Notes: a model not told the origin generated them from the letters alone. Positions 35,438-47,086 are shown, counted from the stretch's first letter. The stretch is 64,000 nt of DNA from Nitrospirota bacterium (GCA_015233895.1 JADFXG010000008.1:1-64000), one strand, 5' to 3'. Numbers and translations: made by a program.

Positions 35438-37399
35438 TCATACATGGTTAAAAAATAATAAAACCTTGTTCAATGCTCCCGCTATTACAAGAGATGACGC
35501 AGTTATAAAAAACGCCATTGTTAACGCTCTCCTTAAACCTATTTCTTTAATCATAGCCCCCAGATTGGCAAAACACGGGACAAACATCGTCGTAAGCGTC
35601 ACACTTACAATCGCCTGATTAAAATCCAGCCGGCCTTTGTTTACAAAGTCCATAATAACAGCTGCCGCCGCCTCACGCCGTGCTAAGACCAAAATCAGCA
35701 CATCTACCATTTCATTAGGAAGCCCTAAAAAGTTGTTTATAAGCGGCGCTAAAAACACCTTGGCTATTTTAAGGAACCCAATCTTTTCAAGCGTAAACAG
35801 AAACACCGCAGAAAGCAGAAAAATAGGCAACGCTTCTTTTAAAAACATATATAGCCGATAGTAAGTCTTCTTTAACACCGCAAACACGTTGGGAATTCTT
35901 ATAGCCGGAAGTGCCTGAAGATATGTGTTCTTTGTGTCATCTCTCATTAAGATGTTAAGCAGCACGCCTGCTGTGATTTCCGTTATAAGCAATACCGAAA
36001 ACACAATCAAAAAAGCCTTAAACCCTACCTTGCCAAGCATTCCCATACTAAGTCCTATCTGTGGAGCACACGGCAGCGCAAAGGCTATTAAAAATATGGC
36101 TATGTACTTTTCCTTATCCGAGTTGATAGTTCTTGTTGTAAAAGTTGCCATTGTCTTACAACCAAACCCAAGCACAATAGGCATTATAGAATAGCCGCTT
36201 AAACCAACCTTAGCAAAAAGGCGGCGGGTTAAAACTGTTAAATTGGGCACATATCCCATATCCTCCAAAACATTGAATACAACAAAAAACACCGATAATA
36301 TCGGAAGCACGGTTAAAATAGCTCCACCTAACCCTAAAGAGAGCAGTCCATGGCTACCCAACAAAAACTCCCTCCAAAACTGTGATGGTACCATAGAGCT
36401 AAGCTTGTCCATAACCGGCTTCCACAGATACGACTCCATCAAAGTTGATATCTCATTTGCCACATTAACTACCAAAAGATACGTAATCAGTATTATCATA
36501 CAGAAAATAGGAATCCCGGTTACCACATTTCTGCTCATCTGTGCAAACGTTTTAGCCATGCTTCTTTGGTCAAAGTCCTGAGTTTTAACTATTTTGTCTG
36601 AAAGTTGATCAACCCACTCCGAACGTTTGTAGTAAACGATTTTCCCTATGCTGCCTACAAATTGAGAAGTTATGCCGGATAAGTTTTTTTGAATCTCAGC
36701 GTACTGGTTTTCGCCGAATGCTTCAATCAGGTCTTTTTCTAAAAATCGGTCGTTAAGAAGCAATAGCATTGCAGTTTTACGCTTAAAGGGAAAATCCTCA
36801 GGCAGATCATGAATTACGTTTGCAAGTCCTGCTTCAATCATATCACCATAGTAAATGGATGCTTTTGGCGCTTTGGCTCGTTCTATAGAGCTTTTTAACT
36901 TTCTTGTGCCAATTCCCCTGATTGCAATGGACTCTACAACCGGCACTCCCAGTGTAGAGGAAAGCATGGCAGTATCAATCCAAATTCCTTTTTTTGAGGT
37001 TTCATCAATAGCGTTAAGAGCTATAACCATAGGGATTCCCAGTTCCATAAGCTCTATGCCAAGCATGAGGGATTGCTTAAGGAGATTAGCGTCAAGACAA
37101 AAGAGCAGGACATCCGGCTCCTCGGAAAAAATTAGATTTCTGACTAAAAGCTCCTCCTCCGAGTTTGCAAACAGGCAGTATAGGCCAGGCATATCATAGA
37201 GTTCATATAATACGCCTCCGTGTTCATAATATGCCCTGTTTACATCAATTGTGGTGTGATGGTAGTTGGCAACAAGATTGTATGTACCTGTCAGATTATT
37301 ATAAATCTGTGTTTTTCCACTGTTTGGAAGGCCAAGAATCAGCACCTTCCTCTCTTTGTCCTTTAAACGTGGAGCAGTCTTTTCATCCAATAATCCCAT
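35438..37399 (-). CDS. feoB: ferrous iron transporter FeoB
   Basis: 653 aa. The cytoplasmic G domain carries G1 GLPNSGKTQIYNNLTG, G3 DMPGLY and G4 NAID. After a helical spacer (170-280) a membrane domain of 8-10 segments contains the FeoB repeats (Gate motifs GFGCKTMA and CFANLGA). It imports Fe2+ across the inner membrane. No separate feoA lies next to it; the FeoA-like domain is in the downstream DtxR-type regulator. The ATG start has no strong Shine-Dalgarno. Confidence 0.92.
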   Translation of the reverse strand: MGLLDEKTAPRLKDKERKVLILGLPNSGKTQIYNNLTGTYNLVANYHHTTIDVNRAYYEHGGVLYELYDMPGLYCLFANSEEELLVRNLIFSEEPDVLLFCLDANLLKQSLMLGIELMELGIPMVIALNAIDETSKKGIWIDTAMLSSTLGVPVVESIAIRGIGTRKLKSSIERAKAPKASIYYGDMIEAGLANVIHDLPEDFPFKRKTAMLLLLNDRFLEKDLIEAFGENQYAEIQKNLSGITSQFVGSIGKIVYYKRSEWVDQLSDKIVKTQDFDQRSMAKTFAQMSRNVVTGIPIFCMIILITYLLVVNVANEISTLMESYLWKPVMDKLSSMVPSQFWREFLLGSHGLLSLGLGGAILTVLPILSVFFVVFNVLEDMGYVPNLTVLTRRLFAKVGLSGYSIMPIVLGFGCKTMATFTTRTINSDKEKYIAIFLIAFALPCAPQIGLSMGMLGKVGFKAFLIVFSVLLITEITAGVLLNILMRDDTKNTYLQALPAIRIPNVFAVLKKTYYRLYMFLKEALPIFLLSAVFLFTLEKIGFLKIAKVFLAPLINNFLGLPNEMVDVLILVLARREAAAAVIMDFVNKGRLDFNQAIVSVTLTTMFVPCFANLGAMIKEIGLRRALTMAFFITASSLVIAGALNKVLLFFNHV

Positions 37400-37472
37400 A
37401 AGGCAACTAAAAAGTATATATTATGTCTTAAACTATTTACAAGTGTGTGTCGTCTGGCTTGATATCACTGAA

Positions 37473-37544
37473 AGCCGGGGAAGGGATTTGAACCCTCGAC
37501 CTGCTGATTACGAATCAGCTGCACTACCACTGTGCTACCCCGGC
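37473..37544 (-). tRNA. tRNA-Thr (anticodon CGU)
   Basis: A 72-base cloverleaf on the minus strand: acceptor GCCGGGG/CCCCGGC, D-arm GCAC/GTGC, anticodon arm GCTGA-TTCGTAA-TCAGC giving anticodon CGU, and T-arm GAGGG-TTCAAAT-CCCTT. The 3' CCA is not encoded. It sits alone between feoB and the ATP synthase operon. Confidence 0.92.
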
Positions 37545-37657
37545 ACTTGTCCAGTACCAATTCAATTTTATAATATTAATATCCTAACATAATTAAAATC
37601 GTTTATATAACCCTCAGATAAATTTTTACAATTCCCTGAATTTCTAAAATTTTTTAC

Positions 37658-37686
37658 TTGACAATTTTTCTCAGGTATGTTAGCTT
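37658..37686 (+). promoter_or_regulatory. candidate promoter of the ATP synthase operon
   Basis: A perfect TTGACA (37658-37663) is followed after 17 bases by TAGCTT (37681-37686), about 56 bases upstream of the first start codon. The -10 box is weak but resembles the TAGCGT box of the chemotaxis-like operon. Confidence 0.5.
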
Positions 37687-37741
37687 AGTCGTGCTTTGGT
37701 ATTTACAGATGGCAGAAATTATGAGTTTGGAGAGATGATAC

Positions 37742-38179
37742 GTGGTAGAGTTTAACGCGTTATGGTTTTTTGTACTGGTTACTAACTTTGTCGTTCTGGC
37801 AATTCTTCTAAACTTCATTTTGTTTAAGCCGTTAATTTTACTGTTCAAAGAACGCCAGCGTTTAAAGGATGAGTCTGCCAATGAGGTAAAAGCATTGAAT
37901 GAGAAACGGGACGCAGCCTTTGCAAAGTTAAAGGAAGAGATGAGTGCAGCCTCTGAAAAAGCCAAAGAAGAGTTTTCAAGGTTAAGGAAAGAAGGGCTTG
38001 ATACCCACAGTGAACTGATCTCAAAAGCCCAAAGTGAGGCAGTAGAAAAACTTAATGCCGCTCTCAGGGAAATTTCAACAGAAGCCTCAGCGGCCAAGGA
38101 AAAACTAAAGGCAGGGTTAGCGCTGCTTTCTGCTACCATTGTCAACAAGTTGATGTATGACCATATTAAAGAAAATTAG
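37742..38179 (+). CDS. atpF: ATP synthase F0 subunit b'
   Basis: 145 aa. A single N-terminal membrane helix (residues 7-27) is followed by a long charged coiled coil, the b-type peripheral stalk. It begins with GTG preceded by GGAGAG. A second b-type gene overlaps it by 23 bp, so this one plays the b' part of a heterodimeric stalk. It is the first gene of the operon. The a and c subunit genes, usually upstream, are absent from this window. Confidence 0.82.
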   Translation: MVEFNALWFFVLVTNFVVLAILLNFILFKPLILLFKERQRLKDESANEVKALNEKRDAAFAKLKEEMSAASEKAKEEFSRLRKEGLDTHSELISKAQSEAVEKLNAALREISTEASAAKEKLKAGLALLSATIVNKLMYDHIKEN

Positions 38180-38750
38180 ACTAATTAAAGGTTTTACACT
38201 TTTTTGTGTAATGTGCCTTTTTTTCATCATGGCAGTTAGTTGCTTTGCCTCTGAAGAGGCGGAACACACATCAGGCGCATCACACTGGTTCTGGATGATT
38301 GTTAATTTTGCAGTGTTTCTTTCCGTCATTATCTACTTCCTTAAGAAACCACTGTCGGAGTATTTTGCAAACCGGACGCGCATGATTGAGCAAACGCTGC
38401 AGGAGGCAAAGGAAACCAAAATCCTTGCACAAAAAGCTCTCGATGAAATAGAGAAACAGCTAAAGATGAAAGACAGTGAGATAGAAAGGATAATCCATAT
38501 AGCAAAAACCTCAGGTGAGGAAGAGCGTGACAAGTTGGTTGAAAACGCAAAGCGTATGGCTGATAAAATCAAAGAAATAACCGAACAGAACATAGAGTTT
38601 GAAAAGCGAAAGGCTATTGCTGAGATTAAAAAAAGCGCAGTTGAAAGCGCAATGGGAATGGCAGAAGATACCATCAAAGAAAATATAACCGCAGAGATTA
38701 ATAACAAGCTCTTTGAGGATGCCATTTCACAAATAGGCGGTAAAAATTGA
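38157..38750 (+). CDS. atpF: ATP synthase F0 subunit b
   Basis: 197 aa. An N-terminal hydrophobic segment (10-30) ends in CFASEEAEHTSGASH and may be a cleaved signal. The membrane anchor follows at 43-62 (WFWMIVNFAVFLSVIIYFL), then KPLSEYFANRTRMIEQTL and a long coiled coil. This is the usual longer b subunit of bacteria with a paired b/b' stalk. It overlaps b' and runs into atpH by 4 bp. Confidence 0.85.
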   Translation: MTILKKIRLIKGFTLFCVMCLFFIMAVSCFASEEAEHTSGASHWFWMIVNFAVFLSVIIYFLKKPLSEYFANRTRMIEQTLQEAKETKILAQKALDEIEKQLKMKDSEIERIIHIAKTSGEEERDKLVENAKRMADKIKEITEQNIEFEKRKAIAEIKKSAVESAMGMAEDTIKENITAEINNKLFEDAISQIGGKN

Positions 38751-39289
38751 AGATTAACAACAAAGTGGCAAAAAGATTTGCTAAAGCTCTTTTTGATTCC
38801 CAGGGGCTTGAGAAAACAGAAAAAGCTCTCCATGAATTGGATTCATTTAATGCAGTGCTATTGGCTGATCTTACAATAGCCTCGATATTCACTAATCCCG
38901 CTTTCACTCTTGAGGAACGCACCAACGCAGTATCTGTTATCGCAAAAAAGCTGAAAACCAACGAGATTGTTGAAAAGTTTATTAAAAATTTAACTCTGAA
39001 AAAATATATTACAGGGCTAACCCTGATTATAGAGACACTGAGGGCACTTTACATGGAAAAAGCCAAAAAAGGAAAGGTAACCGTGATAACCGCCTCAGCT
39101 CTTGGTAAGGATAAAGAGGAAAAGTTGAAGAACGCACTGCACAAGCGTTTAAATAAAATGGTTGAAATAGAATATGTGACGGATGAATCCATTTTGGGTG
39201 GATTAGTTGTAAAGGTGGGTGGGTTTGTGCTTGAGACCAGCATCAAGGGCCAGTTGAGGCTTTTAAAAGAAGCTCTATTGAAGGAGTAG
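38747..39289 (+). CDS. atpH: ATP synthase subunit delta
   Basis: 180 aa with the OSCP/delta pattern: KRFAKALFD at the N-terminus, and near the C-terminus [17 protein letters not shown]-like text followed by [25 protein letters not shown]. It starts with TTG. It links the F1 head to the b stalk. Overlaps the b gene by 4 bp and precedes atpA by 4 bases. Confidence 0.92.
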   Translation: MKINNKVAKRFAKALFDSQGLEKTEKALHELDSFNAVLLADLTIASIFTNPAFTLEERTNAVSVIAKKLKTNEIVEKFIKNLTLKKYITGLTLIIETLRALYMEKAKKGKVTVITASALGKDKEEKLKNALHKRLNKMVEIEYVTDESILGGLVVKVGGFVLETSIKGQLRLLKEALLKE

Positions 39290-39293
39290 CAAA

Positions 39294-40808
39294 ATGCAGA
39301 TTAACATTGAAGAGATTAGTGAGTCTATAAAAAAGGGGATTTACGGGTTCGAGGAAAAGATAGACGTAAGTGAAATCGGAACCGTTGTCAGTGTAGGTGA
39401 CGGTATTGCTAAAATATATGGCCTCACAGATGTTATGGCTGGAGAGTTGTTAAGTTTCCCAAGTGGTATATACGGTATGACGTTAAACCTTGAAACTGAT
39501 TCCGTAGGCGCCGTGCTCTTTGGTGATTCCAAAAGTGTTAAAGAGACAGATGTCGTAAAACGCACAGGACGCATCATGGACGTCCCTGTCGGAGATGCTC
39601 TGTTAGGACGGGTTGTCAACGCTATAGGAATGCCTATTGACGGCAAAGGCCCCATTAATACCACAGAGCGCAGACAAGTTGATGTTATTGCCCCCGGAAT
39701 TATCGAAAGAAAGCCTGTTCATGAACCCCTTCAGACCGGTATTAAGGCTATTGACGCTATGATTCCTATTGGCCGCGGTCAGAGAGAATTAATCATAGGC
39801 GACCGTCAGACCGGTAAAACATCCATAGCGGTTGACGCTATAATTAACCAAAAAGACTCCGGTGTTTTTTGTATATATGTGGCAGTAGGACAAAAAAACG
39901 CAAACGTTGTCCGTGTCGCAAAAAAGCTTGAAGAGTATGGAGCGCTTGACCACACAATTATTGTTAACGCAACGGCAAGTGAACCGGCTCCCCTTCAGTA
40001 CCTTGCCCCATATACCGGGTGTGCGATGGGCGAGTATTTCAGAGACAAGGGAAAACATGCTCTAATCATATATGATGACTTAAGTAAACAGGCAGTTGCA
40101 TACAGACAGTTGTCACTGTTATTAAGGCGACCGCCGGGACGTGAGGCTTTTCCCGGAGACGTATTTTTCTTACACTCAAGGCTGCTCGAAAGAGCCTGTA
40201 AACTTTCCGACGCCCTTGGGGCCGGTTCCCTTACAGCGCTCCCTATCATAGAAACTCAGGCAGGAGACGTTTCTGCCTTTATCCCTACAAATGTTATCTC
40301 TATCACTGACGGACAGATTTACCTTGAACCGGATCTCTTTTATGCTGGCATCAGACCTGCCGTTAACGTGGGACTTTCTGTAAGCCGTGTCGGAAGCGCC
40401 GCTCAGACCAAAGCCATGAAACAGGTGGCAGGCACTCTCAGGCTTGATCTTGCGCAGTTTAGAGAACTTGCTGCTTTTGCCCAGTTTGGCACAGACCTTG
40501 ATAAGGCCACAATTGCTCAGATAGAGCGTGGTAAAAGAATGGTTGAAATTCTAAAACAGTCACAGTACGCTCCTATGCCGTTTGAAGAACAGGTGCTTGT
40601 GCTTTTTGCAGGCGCTCAGGGACATCTTGACGATATACCGGTTGCACAGTTGAAGGAATTTGAGACTAATTTGCTTGCCTTCATGAAGTCACAAAAGCCA
40701 GCGGTACTTAAGGGAATCGCCGAAAAGAAGGCTATTGATGACGAGTTGAAGCAGAACCTTACTGATGCCATTAAGGATTTTAAGAAATCTTTCGTTGTAA
40801 ATAGTTAA
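39294..40808 (+). CDS. atpA: ATP synthase subunit alpha
   Basis: 504 aa, full length. The N-terminal beta barrel, the P-loop GDRQTGKTS near 170 and the arginine-finger region [13 protein letters not shown] near 365 are conserved. It is the non-catalytic nucleotide-binding subunit of F1. Confidence 0.97.
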   Translation: MQINIEEISESIKKGIYGFEEKIDVSEIGTVVSVGDGIAKIYGLTDVMAGELLSFPSGIYGMTLNLETDSVGAVLFGDSKSVKETDVVKRTGRIMDVPVGDALLGRVVNAIGMPIDGKGPINTTERRQVDVIAPGIIERKPVHEPLQTGIKAIDAMIPIGRGQRELIIGDRQTGKTSIAVDAIINQKDSGVFCIYVAVGQKNANVVRVAKKLEEYGALDHTIIVNATASEPAPLQYLAPYTGCAMGEYFRDKGKHALIIYDDLSKQAVAYRQLSLLLRRPPGREAFPGDVFFLHSRLLERACKLSDALGAGSLTALPIIETQAGDVSAFIPTNVISITDGQIYLEPDLFYAGIRPAVNVGLSVSRVGSAAQTKAMKQVAGTLRLDLAQFRELAAFAQFGTDLDKATIAQIERGKRMVEILKQSQYAPMPFEEQVLVLFAGAQGHLDDIPVAQLKEFETNLLAFMKSQKPAVLKGIAEKKAIDDELKQNLTDAIKDFKKSFVVNS

Positions 40809-40815
40809 GAAAAAG

Positions 40816-41700
40816 ATGGGCAATTTAAGAGAAATAAGAAATCGTATAGAGTCGGTTAAAAATACCGGCAAAATCACAAGGGCAATGCAGATGATATCTG
40901 CTGCTAAGCTCAGAAAAGCTCAGAGCGCTATGCTTGCCACAAGGCCGTACTCAGACGAGTTGGACAGGCTTATCACTGAGGTTATCCCTAATGTGCAGAA
41001 AGAGAGCTATCCACTTTTAAATCAACGGCCAAAGAAATCTGTGGAAATAATGATTCTTACAAGCGACAGAGGTCTCTGCGGTGCATTTAACACAAACGTT
41101 CTAAAGGAAACTCTACATCTTAACAAAGAGCTGTCTTCTCAGAAGCTTTCAGTAAGTTTGCTTGCTATGGGGAAAAAGGCGCGGGATGGTATGCGCCGTT
41201 TTGAGATAAAGCCGCGGCTTTCCTGGGTGGATTTTTATAAACAATTTACTTTTGACGATGTTAAAGCAGTTGCTGATGAGATAATAGGAAGATATCTTAA
41301 CGAAGAGATTGACGAGTTCATACTTGTCTATAATGAGTTTAAATCTATGATGCTGCAAACCGTAAAATGTGCTAAAATGCTGCCGATTGAGGCTGTGGAT
41401 ACTACATCTGAGCATGATAATGCTGCTTCACAGGCAATTTCAAAATATCTGTACGAACCCTCTGAGGAGGAGTTTTTAAAAAACCTGCTTCCAAAGTATG
41501 TAGAAAACCGGCTGTTTAAGGCTATTTTAGAGTCACGGGTTTCAGAGGAGGCATCACGAATGATGGCTATGGAAAATGCCACTAAAAACACAAAAGAGCT
41601 TCTGACCGCATTGACTCTTCAGTACAATAAGGCACGTCAGGCTACCATTACATCAGAGCTTATGGACATTGTGGGCGGCGCTGAGGCTATTAGCAAATAG
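40816..41700 (+). CDS. atpG: ATP synthase subunit gamma
   Basis: 294 aa. N-terminal RNRIESVKNTGKITRAMQMISAAKLRKAQ and C-terminal RMMAMENATKNTKELLTALTLQYNKARQATIT are the two rotor helices. TSDRGLCGAFN lies near 78. Full-length central stalk subunit. Confidence 0.95.
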   Translation: MGNLREIRNRIESVKNTGKITRAMQMISAAKLRKAQSAMLATRPYSDELDRLITEVIPNVQKESYPLLNQRPKKSVEIMILTSDRGLCGAFNTNVLKETLHLNKELSSQKLSVSLLAMGKKARDGMRRFEIKPRLSWVDFYKQFTFDDVKAVADEIIGRYLNEEIDEFILVYNEFKSMMLQTVKCAKMLPIEAVDTTSEHDNAASQAISKYLYEPSEEEFLKNLLPKYVENRLFKAILESRVSEEASRMMAMENATKNTKELLTALTLQYNKARQATITSELMDIVGGAEAISK

Positions 41701-41745
41701 AGATTATCTCAATTGAGTTTATAATAAGTTTAGGAGGATATATAG

Positions 41746-43167
<1,422 letters not shown>

Positions 43168-43434
43168 GTGGAGGAGGGAAAACTCGCACTTAAGATAATA
43201 ACCCCTGACGGCTTTTCAATAACCGAGGATGTTGACGAGGTTGTTGCTCCAGGCACTGAGGGTGAGTTTGGGGTGCTTTACGGCCACACCCACTTTATCA
43301 CAACGCTTTCAACCGGTATTCTTACCTTCAGGCAAGGCAAAACCGTTAAAAAAGTACAAGTTGCATCTGCATACGCAAAAGTAGAACCCGATAATGTTCT
43401 GATTCTTTCAGACAGCGCCGGGTATGTGGAGTAA
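43168..43434 (+). CDS. atpC: ATP synthase subunit epsilon, short form
   Basis: 88 aa from a GTG directly after the atpD stop. It contains only the N-terminal beta-sandwich (KLALKIITPDG... EFGVLYGHTHFITTLSTGIL) and ends after ILSDSAGYVE. The C-terminal two-helix inhibitory domain found in typical 130-140-aa epsilons is missing. Short epsilons of this kind are known in some phyla (for example green sulfur bacteria), so it is probably native. Confidence 0.88.
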   Translation: MEEGKLALKIITPDGFSITEDVDEVVAPGTEGEFGVLYGHTHFITTLSTGILTFRQGKTVKKVQVASAYAKVEPDNVLILSDSAGYVE

Positions 43435-43449
43435 GCAGACAAACCATTT

Positions 43450-44658
43450 ATGAAATTACCGGAATTGCTTGCTCCGGCAGGGAATTCAGAAAAGCTCCGA
43501 GTGGCTCTGCACTACGGGGCTGATGCAGTGTATTTAGGACTCTCTGAGTTTAGCTTAAGAGCTAAGTCAGGAGGGTTTTCTGAGTTTGAGCTAAAGAACG
43601 CCATAGAGTTGACTCACAGAACGGGTAAAAAAGCATACGTCACCATCAACATTTTCCCTCATAACAGAGATATTGGTTTAATAAAAGATCATATCAGTTT
43701 TTTGGCAGCCACGTCTCCGGATGGCCTAATAATTTCAGACCCTGGTGTGTTTGATATGATGACAAAGTTTGCCCCTCATATCCCTGTTCACATAAGCACT
43801 CAGGCAAACATTACTAATTATAGAAGCGCGCAGTTTTGGGAAAGATTAGGGGCCTCACGTTTGGTGCTTTCAAGGGAGTTATCAATAGAAGAGATTTCAG
43901 AGATACGAGAGCAGGTTAGCATAGAGCTTGAGTGCTTTGTTCACGGCTCAATTTGCATATCTTATTCGGGCAGATGTTACATTAGCAGTTTTTTAGCAAA
44001 CCGCTCAGCTAATGAGGGGCTCTGTACAAATTCCTGCAGGTGGCAATACACGCTTATGGAGGAAAAGCGCCCGGGTGAATACTTTCCCGTCTATGAAAAC
44101 CAACGCGGTAGCTACATCCTGAGTTCTAAAGACTTATGTATGCTCCCGCATTTGGATAGACTCTACAGGGCTGGTGTCAACTCCTTTAAGATAGAGGGCA
44201 GAATGAAGGGAATCAATTATCTCGGAGGTGTAACCGGAGTTTACAGAGAAGCAATAGATTCGCTCCCGGATATTCTGTACAAAGTAGAGGAATCATGGTT
44301 AAATACTATTAAAATGTCATCAAACAGGGGCTTTACAACAGGCATGTTTTTGGGAGAGCATCCTCAGAATAATTATAATCACGAAAGTTCCGAAATATAT
44401 GCGGCAACACACGCACTTGTTGGTATAATCAGAGCAGTCAACCCTGATGGCACTGGGGAGGTTGCACTTAGAAATAATTTAAAAGCCGGTGACAAAATTG
44501 TTTGTCAAATTAAAAATCAACCAAACACAGAATTTGAAGTCTCTCACATAAAAGATATAGAAGGAAATGAGGTAATATCAGCTCATAATGAACAGTCAGT
44601 AACTATTCCCTTACCAGCCAAAGCGTCAGTAAACGACTTAATTCGTCGAAAAAGTTAA
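43450..44658 (+). CDS. peptidase U32-family protein (TrhP/RlhA type)
   Basis: 402 aa. The U32 signature is seen as LLAPAGNSEKLRVALHYGADAVYLG near the N-terminus. A Cys cluster follows: ELECFVHGSICISYSGRC near 160 and NEGLCTNSCRWQY near 192, then FKIEGRMK near 255. These cysteines bind an iron-sulfur cluster in the tRNA or rRNA hydroxylation enzymes TrhP and RlhA, so an RNA-modification role is more likely than proteolysis. It begins 15 bases after atpC. Confidence 0.82.
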   Translation: MKLPELLAPAGNSEKLRVALHYGADAVYLGLSEFSLRAKSGGFSEFELKNAIELTHRTGKKAYVTINIFPHNRDIGLIKDHISFLAATSPDGLIISDPGVFDMMTKFAPHIPVHISTQANITNYRSAQFWERLGASRLVLSRELSIEEISEIREQVSIELECFVHGSICISYSGRCYISSFLANRSANEGLCTNSCRWQYTLMEEKRPGEYFPVYENQRGSYILSSKDLCMLPHLDRLYRAGVNSFKIEGRMKGINYLGGVTGVYREAIDSLPDILYKVEESWLNTIKMSSNRGFTTGMFLGEHPQNNYNHESSEIYAATHALVGIIRAVNPDGTGEVALRNNLKAGDKIVCQIKNQPNTEFEVSHIKDIEGNEVISAHNEQSVTIPLPAKASVNDLIRRKS

Positions 44659-44682
44659 ATTATAATGTGGACGCATTAACAT

Positions 44683-45756
44683 ATGAATAACACAACTCTT
44701 CTAACAGCATTTGTTATTGACCTAATGATTGGCGACCCCGGGTGGATTCCACATCCTGTAAGAGCGATAGGGGTTTTGATTGAACGCTCAGAAAAAATTC
44801 TCCGGAATTTCACAAAAACAAAGCGAGGTGAGTTTTTTTGTGGAGCTGTCATGGCTATATTTGTAGTTTTAATAACTTATGTAGTTTTTTATTTAATGTC
44901 TTACTGGATAAATACTGTCTTTGGCAATTACTTTATAGCTAGCAACAGAATTGCTCTTTCAGATATAATTATTGGCGTTATTGGTTCATTTTCATTGGCA
45001 TATACCGGACTCAGGGACTCAGTGGTTATTATATTAAAGCGGTTAATGGCTGGCGATACTGAGGGAGCACGAAATGCTCTGAGCTCTATCGTGGGGCGTG
45101 ATACAAAACGGCTGGACTCTGATGGAATAGTGAGAGCTGCAATAGAGAGTCTTTCAGAAAATCTCTCAGACGGTGTGATTGCCCCCATGTTTTATTTAGC
45201 AATCGGTGGACTGCCTTTAGCGTTTGCATATAAGGCTATAAACACAATTGACTCTATGGTTGGGTATAAAAATGACAGGTATCTATATTTTGGGAGATTT
45301 GGGGCAAAACTGGACGATGTGGCAAATTATATACCAGCGCGTTTAACAGCTTTATTTATTATTGCTGGCACTATTGCATTAAAGTTACCACTTATGATAC
45401 AATATTCGTTAATTTGTATAGTTAAAAGAGCTGGGGGTACAAAGAGTCGGATGGTAAAGAATCGTCGGCTGTCTATTCGTAACAGTATGAAGGTATTATT
45501 AAGAGATGGCGGTAAGCATCCAAGCCCAAATGCCGGGAGGCCTGAGGCTGCTATGGCAGGTGCGCTTTCAATTGCCCTTGGTGGGGCTTCATACTATGGC
45601 GGCAAAGTAGTTGTCAAGCCTGTCATTGGAAGTGCTGATGAGACAGTTGATTTTACAAAAATATACGATGCACTGAATATTTCATTTTTAGCGGCATTAA
45701 TCGGGTTTGTCTCGATTGCAGCATTATCAGTTTTTCTGAGGGTATCAGTATCTTGA
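44683..45756 (+). CDS. cbiB: adenosylcobinamide-phosphate synthase
   Basis: 357 aa with four or five membrane segments. CbiB/CobD signatures: DLMIGDPGWIPHPVRAIG near 12, GRDTKRLDSDGIVRAAIESLSENLSDGVIAPMFY near 140 and HPSPNAGRPEAAMAGAL near 280. It attaches aminopropanol phosphate to adenosylcobyric acid in cobalamin synthesis. Other cobalamin genes lie 15 kb away at the right edge. Overlaps the next reading frame by 4 bp if the upstream TTG of that gene is used. Confidence 0.93.
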   Translation: MNNTTLLTAFVIDLMIGDPGWIPHPVRAIGVLIERSEKILRNFTKTKRGEFFCGAVMAIFVVLITYVVFYLMSYWINTVFGNYFIASNRIALSDIIIGVIGSFSLAYTGLRDSVVIILKRLMAGDTEGARNALSSIVGRDTKRLDSDGIVRAAIESLSENLSDGVIAPMFYLAIGGLPLAFAYKAINTIDSMVGYKNDRYLYFGRFGAKLDDVANYIPARLTALFIIAGTIALKLPLMIQYSLICIVKRAGGTKSRMVKNRRLSIRNSMKVLLRDGGKHPSPNAGRPEAAMAGALSIALGGASYYGGKVVVKPVIGSADETVDFTKIYDALNISFLAALIGFVSIAALSVFLRVSVS

Positions 45757-45779
45757 AACTCTGTGAAATCAAGTGTTCT

Positions 45780-47078
45780 ATGTTAAACAAGCTGCTCTAT
45801 ATTACAGCATCGGTAGTTTCTTTGTTGTTTTGTGGTAATTTGTACGCAAATGACGGCGGGAATGCCAAACAGCAGTCGCATATAGATTCTCTTTCCGGAA
45901 ATGTCTTTACAGATAACAACAATAATTTTAATGTAATACTCGTAGATAAGCATACAAGCACTCTTTACTCTGTAATAGTTAAAGACACAGTTCCATACAT
46001 AGTGCAGGACTATAAGGTAATCACAGGCGGAAATAACGGCTCAAAGGTAAAAGAGGGGGATTTGAAAACCCCTGAAGGCTTTTATTTTGTAACAAAGTAT
46101 ATTCCTCCGGATAAGCTGGACCATAAACTGTTTGGTGATGGAGCGTTAACACTGAATTATCCCAACATAGTGGACAAAAACATGGGACGCACTGGGCATG
46201 GCATATGGATTCACGGCATGGGTGAAGAGAGAAACGACAACAAGACCAAAGGCTGTGTTGCACTTCAGAACAAGGATTTCGAGCAGTTGAAAACCTTTCT
46301 TATACTGGGCACACCGGTAATTATCTCTGAGCATCTTCATTTCCTTAACAAAGACGAGTACATGAAAAAGAAAAAGAAATACATGGATATATTCAAAAAA
46401 TTTATAACCAGTTGGGAGAAGGGAGATTACGAGGGTTTTGCCAGTTTTTTTGATACAAAGTTTAAAGGAGAGGCTAATGGCAACACTGCCCAACAGTATT
46501 TAGCTGAAAAAAAGAAGCTTATGAAGATATACCCTCACAGAAAAGTGGTAACCTCCGACTTAAACATTTTTACAGAGAATTCAAGTGCGATAATGTACAA
46601 GTTTAATCAGCTCTACTGTGCCGATAATGTGCTTTCCTATGGTACAAAGCTCCTGTATTTGACGGGCGGGGGTGCGCGTGGTGATGAGTATAAGGTGGTT
46701 GCTGAGGAATTCAACAAAATGGATGTTGATCCGATAATAGCCCAGCATGTAACCCATCTTGTGTCCAAATGGAGGGCAGCCTGGGCTGCAAAAGATATTG
46801 AAAAGTATATGAGTCATTACTCAGCAGCGTTTTCATCTGACGGTATGAATGCAAAACAGTGGAAAGCTCATAAGAAGGGGTTATTTAAGGCTTCACGAAG
46901 TTTAAAGGTACACATAAAGGATATAAAATTCAAGGTTCTCTCAGGTAAGCGGATAGAGGTAACTTTCATACAGGAGTACACCTCTGACACAGTTTCAGAT
47001 AAGGGCCTAAAAACATTAGTGCTGCATGGCTGTCCGGGTGATTATAAGATAATCGAGGAAAGCTGGAGACACATCTAA
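45780..47078 (+). CDS. L,D-transpeptidase (YkuD) with two NTF2-like repeats
   Basis: 432 aa from the ATG at 45780, which begins a clean signal peptide (cleavage probably after LYA, residue 23); a TTG 27 bases upstream would be an alternative. The YkuD domain spans about 45-190, with HGMG and the catalytic Cys in NKTKGCVAL. Two copies of an NTF2/SnoaL-like fold follow: about 205-325 (SWEKGDYEGFASFFDTKF) and 330-432 (WRAAWAAKDIEKYMSHYSAAF). It probably crosslinks peptidoglycan or anchors proteins in the periplasm. Ends 8 bases from the convergent ctaB gene. Confidence 0.85.
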   Translation: MLNKLLYITASVVSLLFCGNLYANDGGNAKQQSHIDSLSGNVFTDNNNNFNVILVDKHTSTLYSVIVKDTVPYIVQDYKVITGGNNGSKVKEGDLKTPEGFYFVTKYIPPDKLDHKLFGDGALTLNYPNIVDKNMGRTGHGIWIHGMGEERNDNKTKGCVALQNKDFEQLKTFLILGTPVIISEHLHFLNKDEYMKKKKKYMDIFKKFITSWEKGDYEGFASFFDTKFKGEANGNTAQQYLAEKKKLMKIYPHRKVVTSDLNIFTENSSAIMYKFNQLYCADNVLSYGTKLLYLTGGGARGDEYKVVAEEFNKMDVDPIIAQHVTHLVSKWRAAWAAKDIEKYMSHYSAAFSSDGMNAKQWKAHKKGLFKASRSLKVHIKDIKFKVLSGKRIEVTFIQEYTSDTVSDKGLKTLVLHGCPGDYKIIEESWRHI

Positions 47079-47086
47079 AGGCTGAC

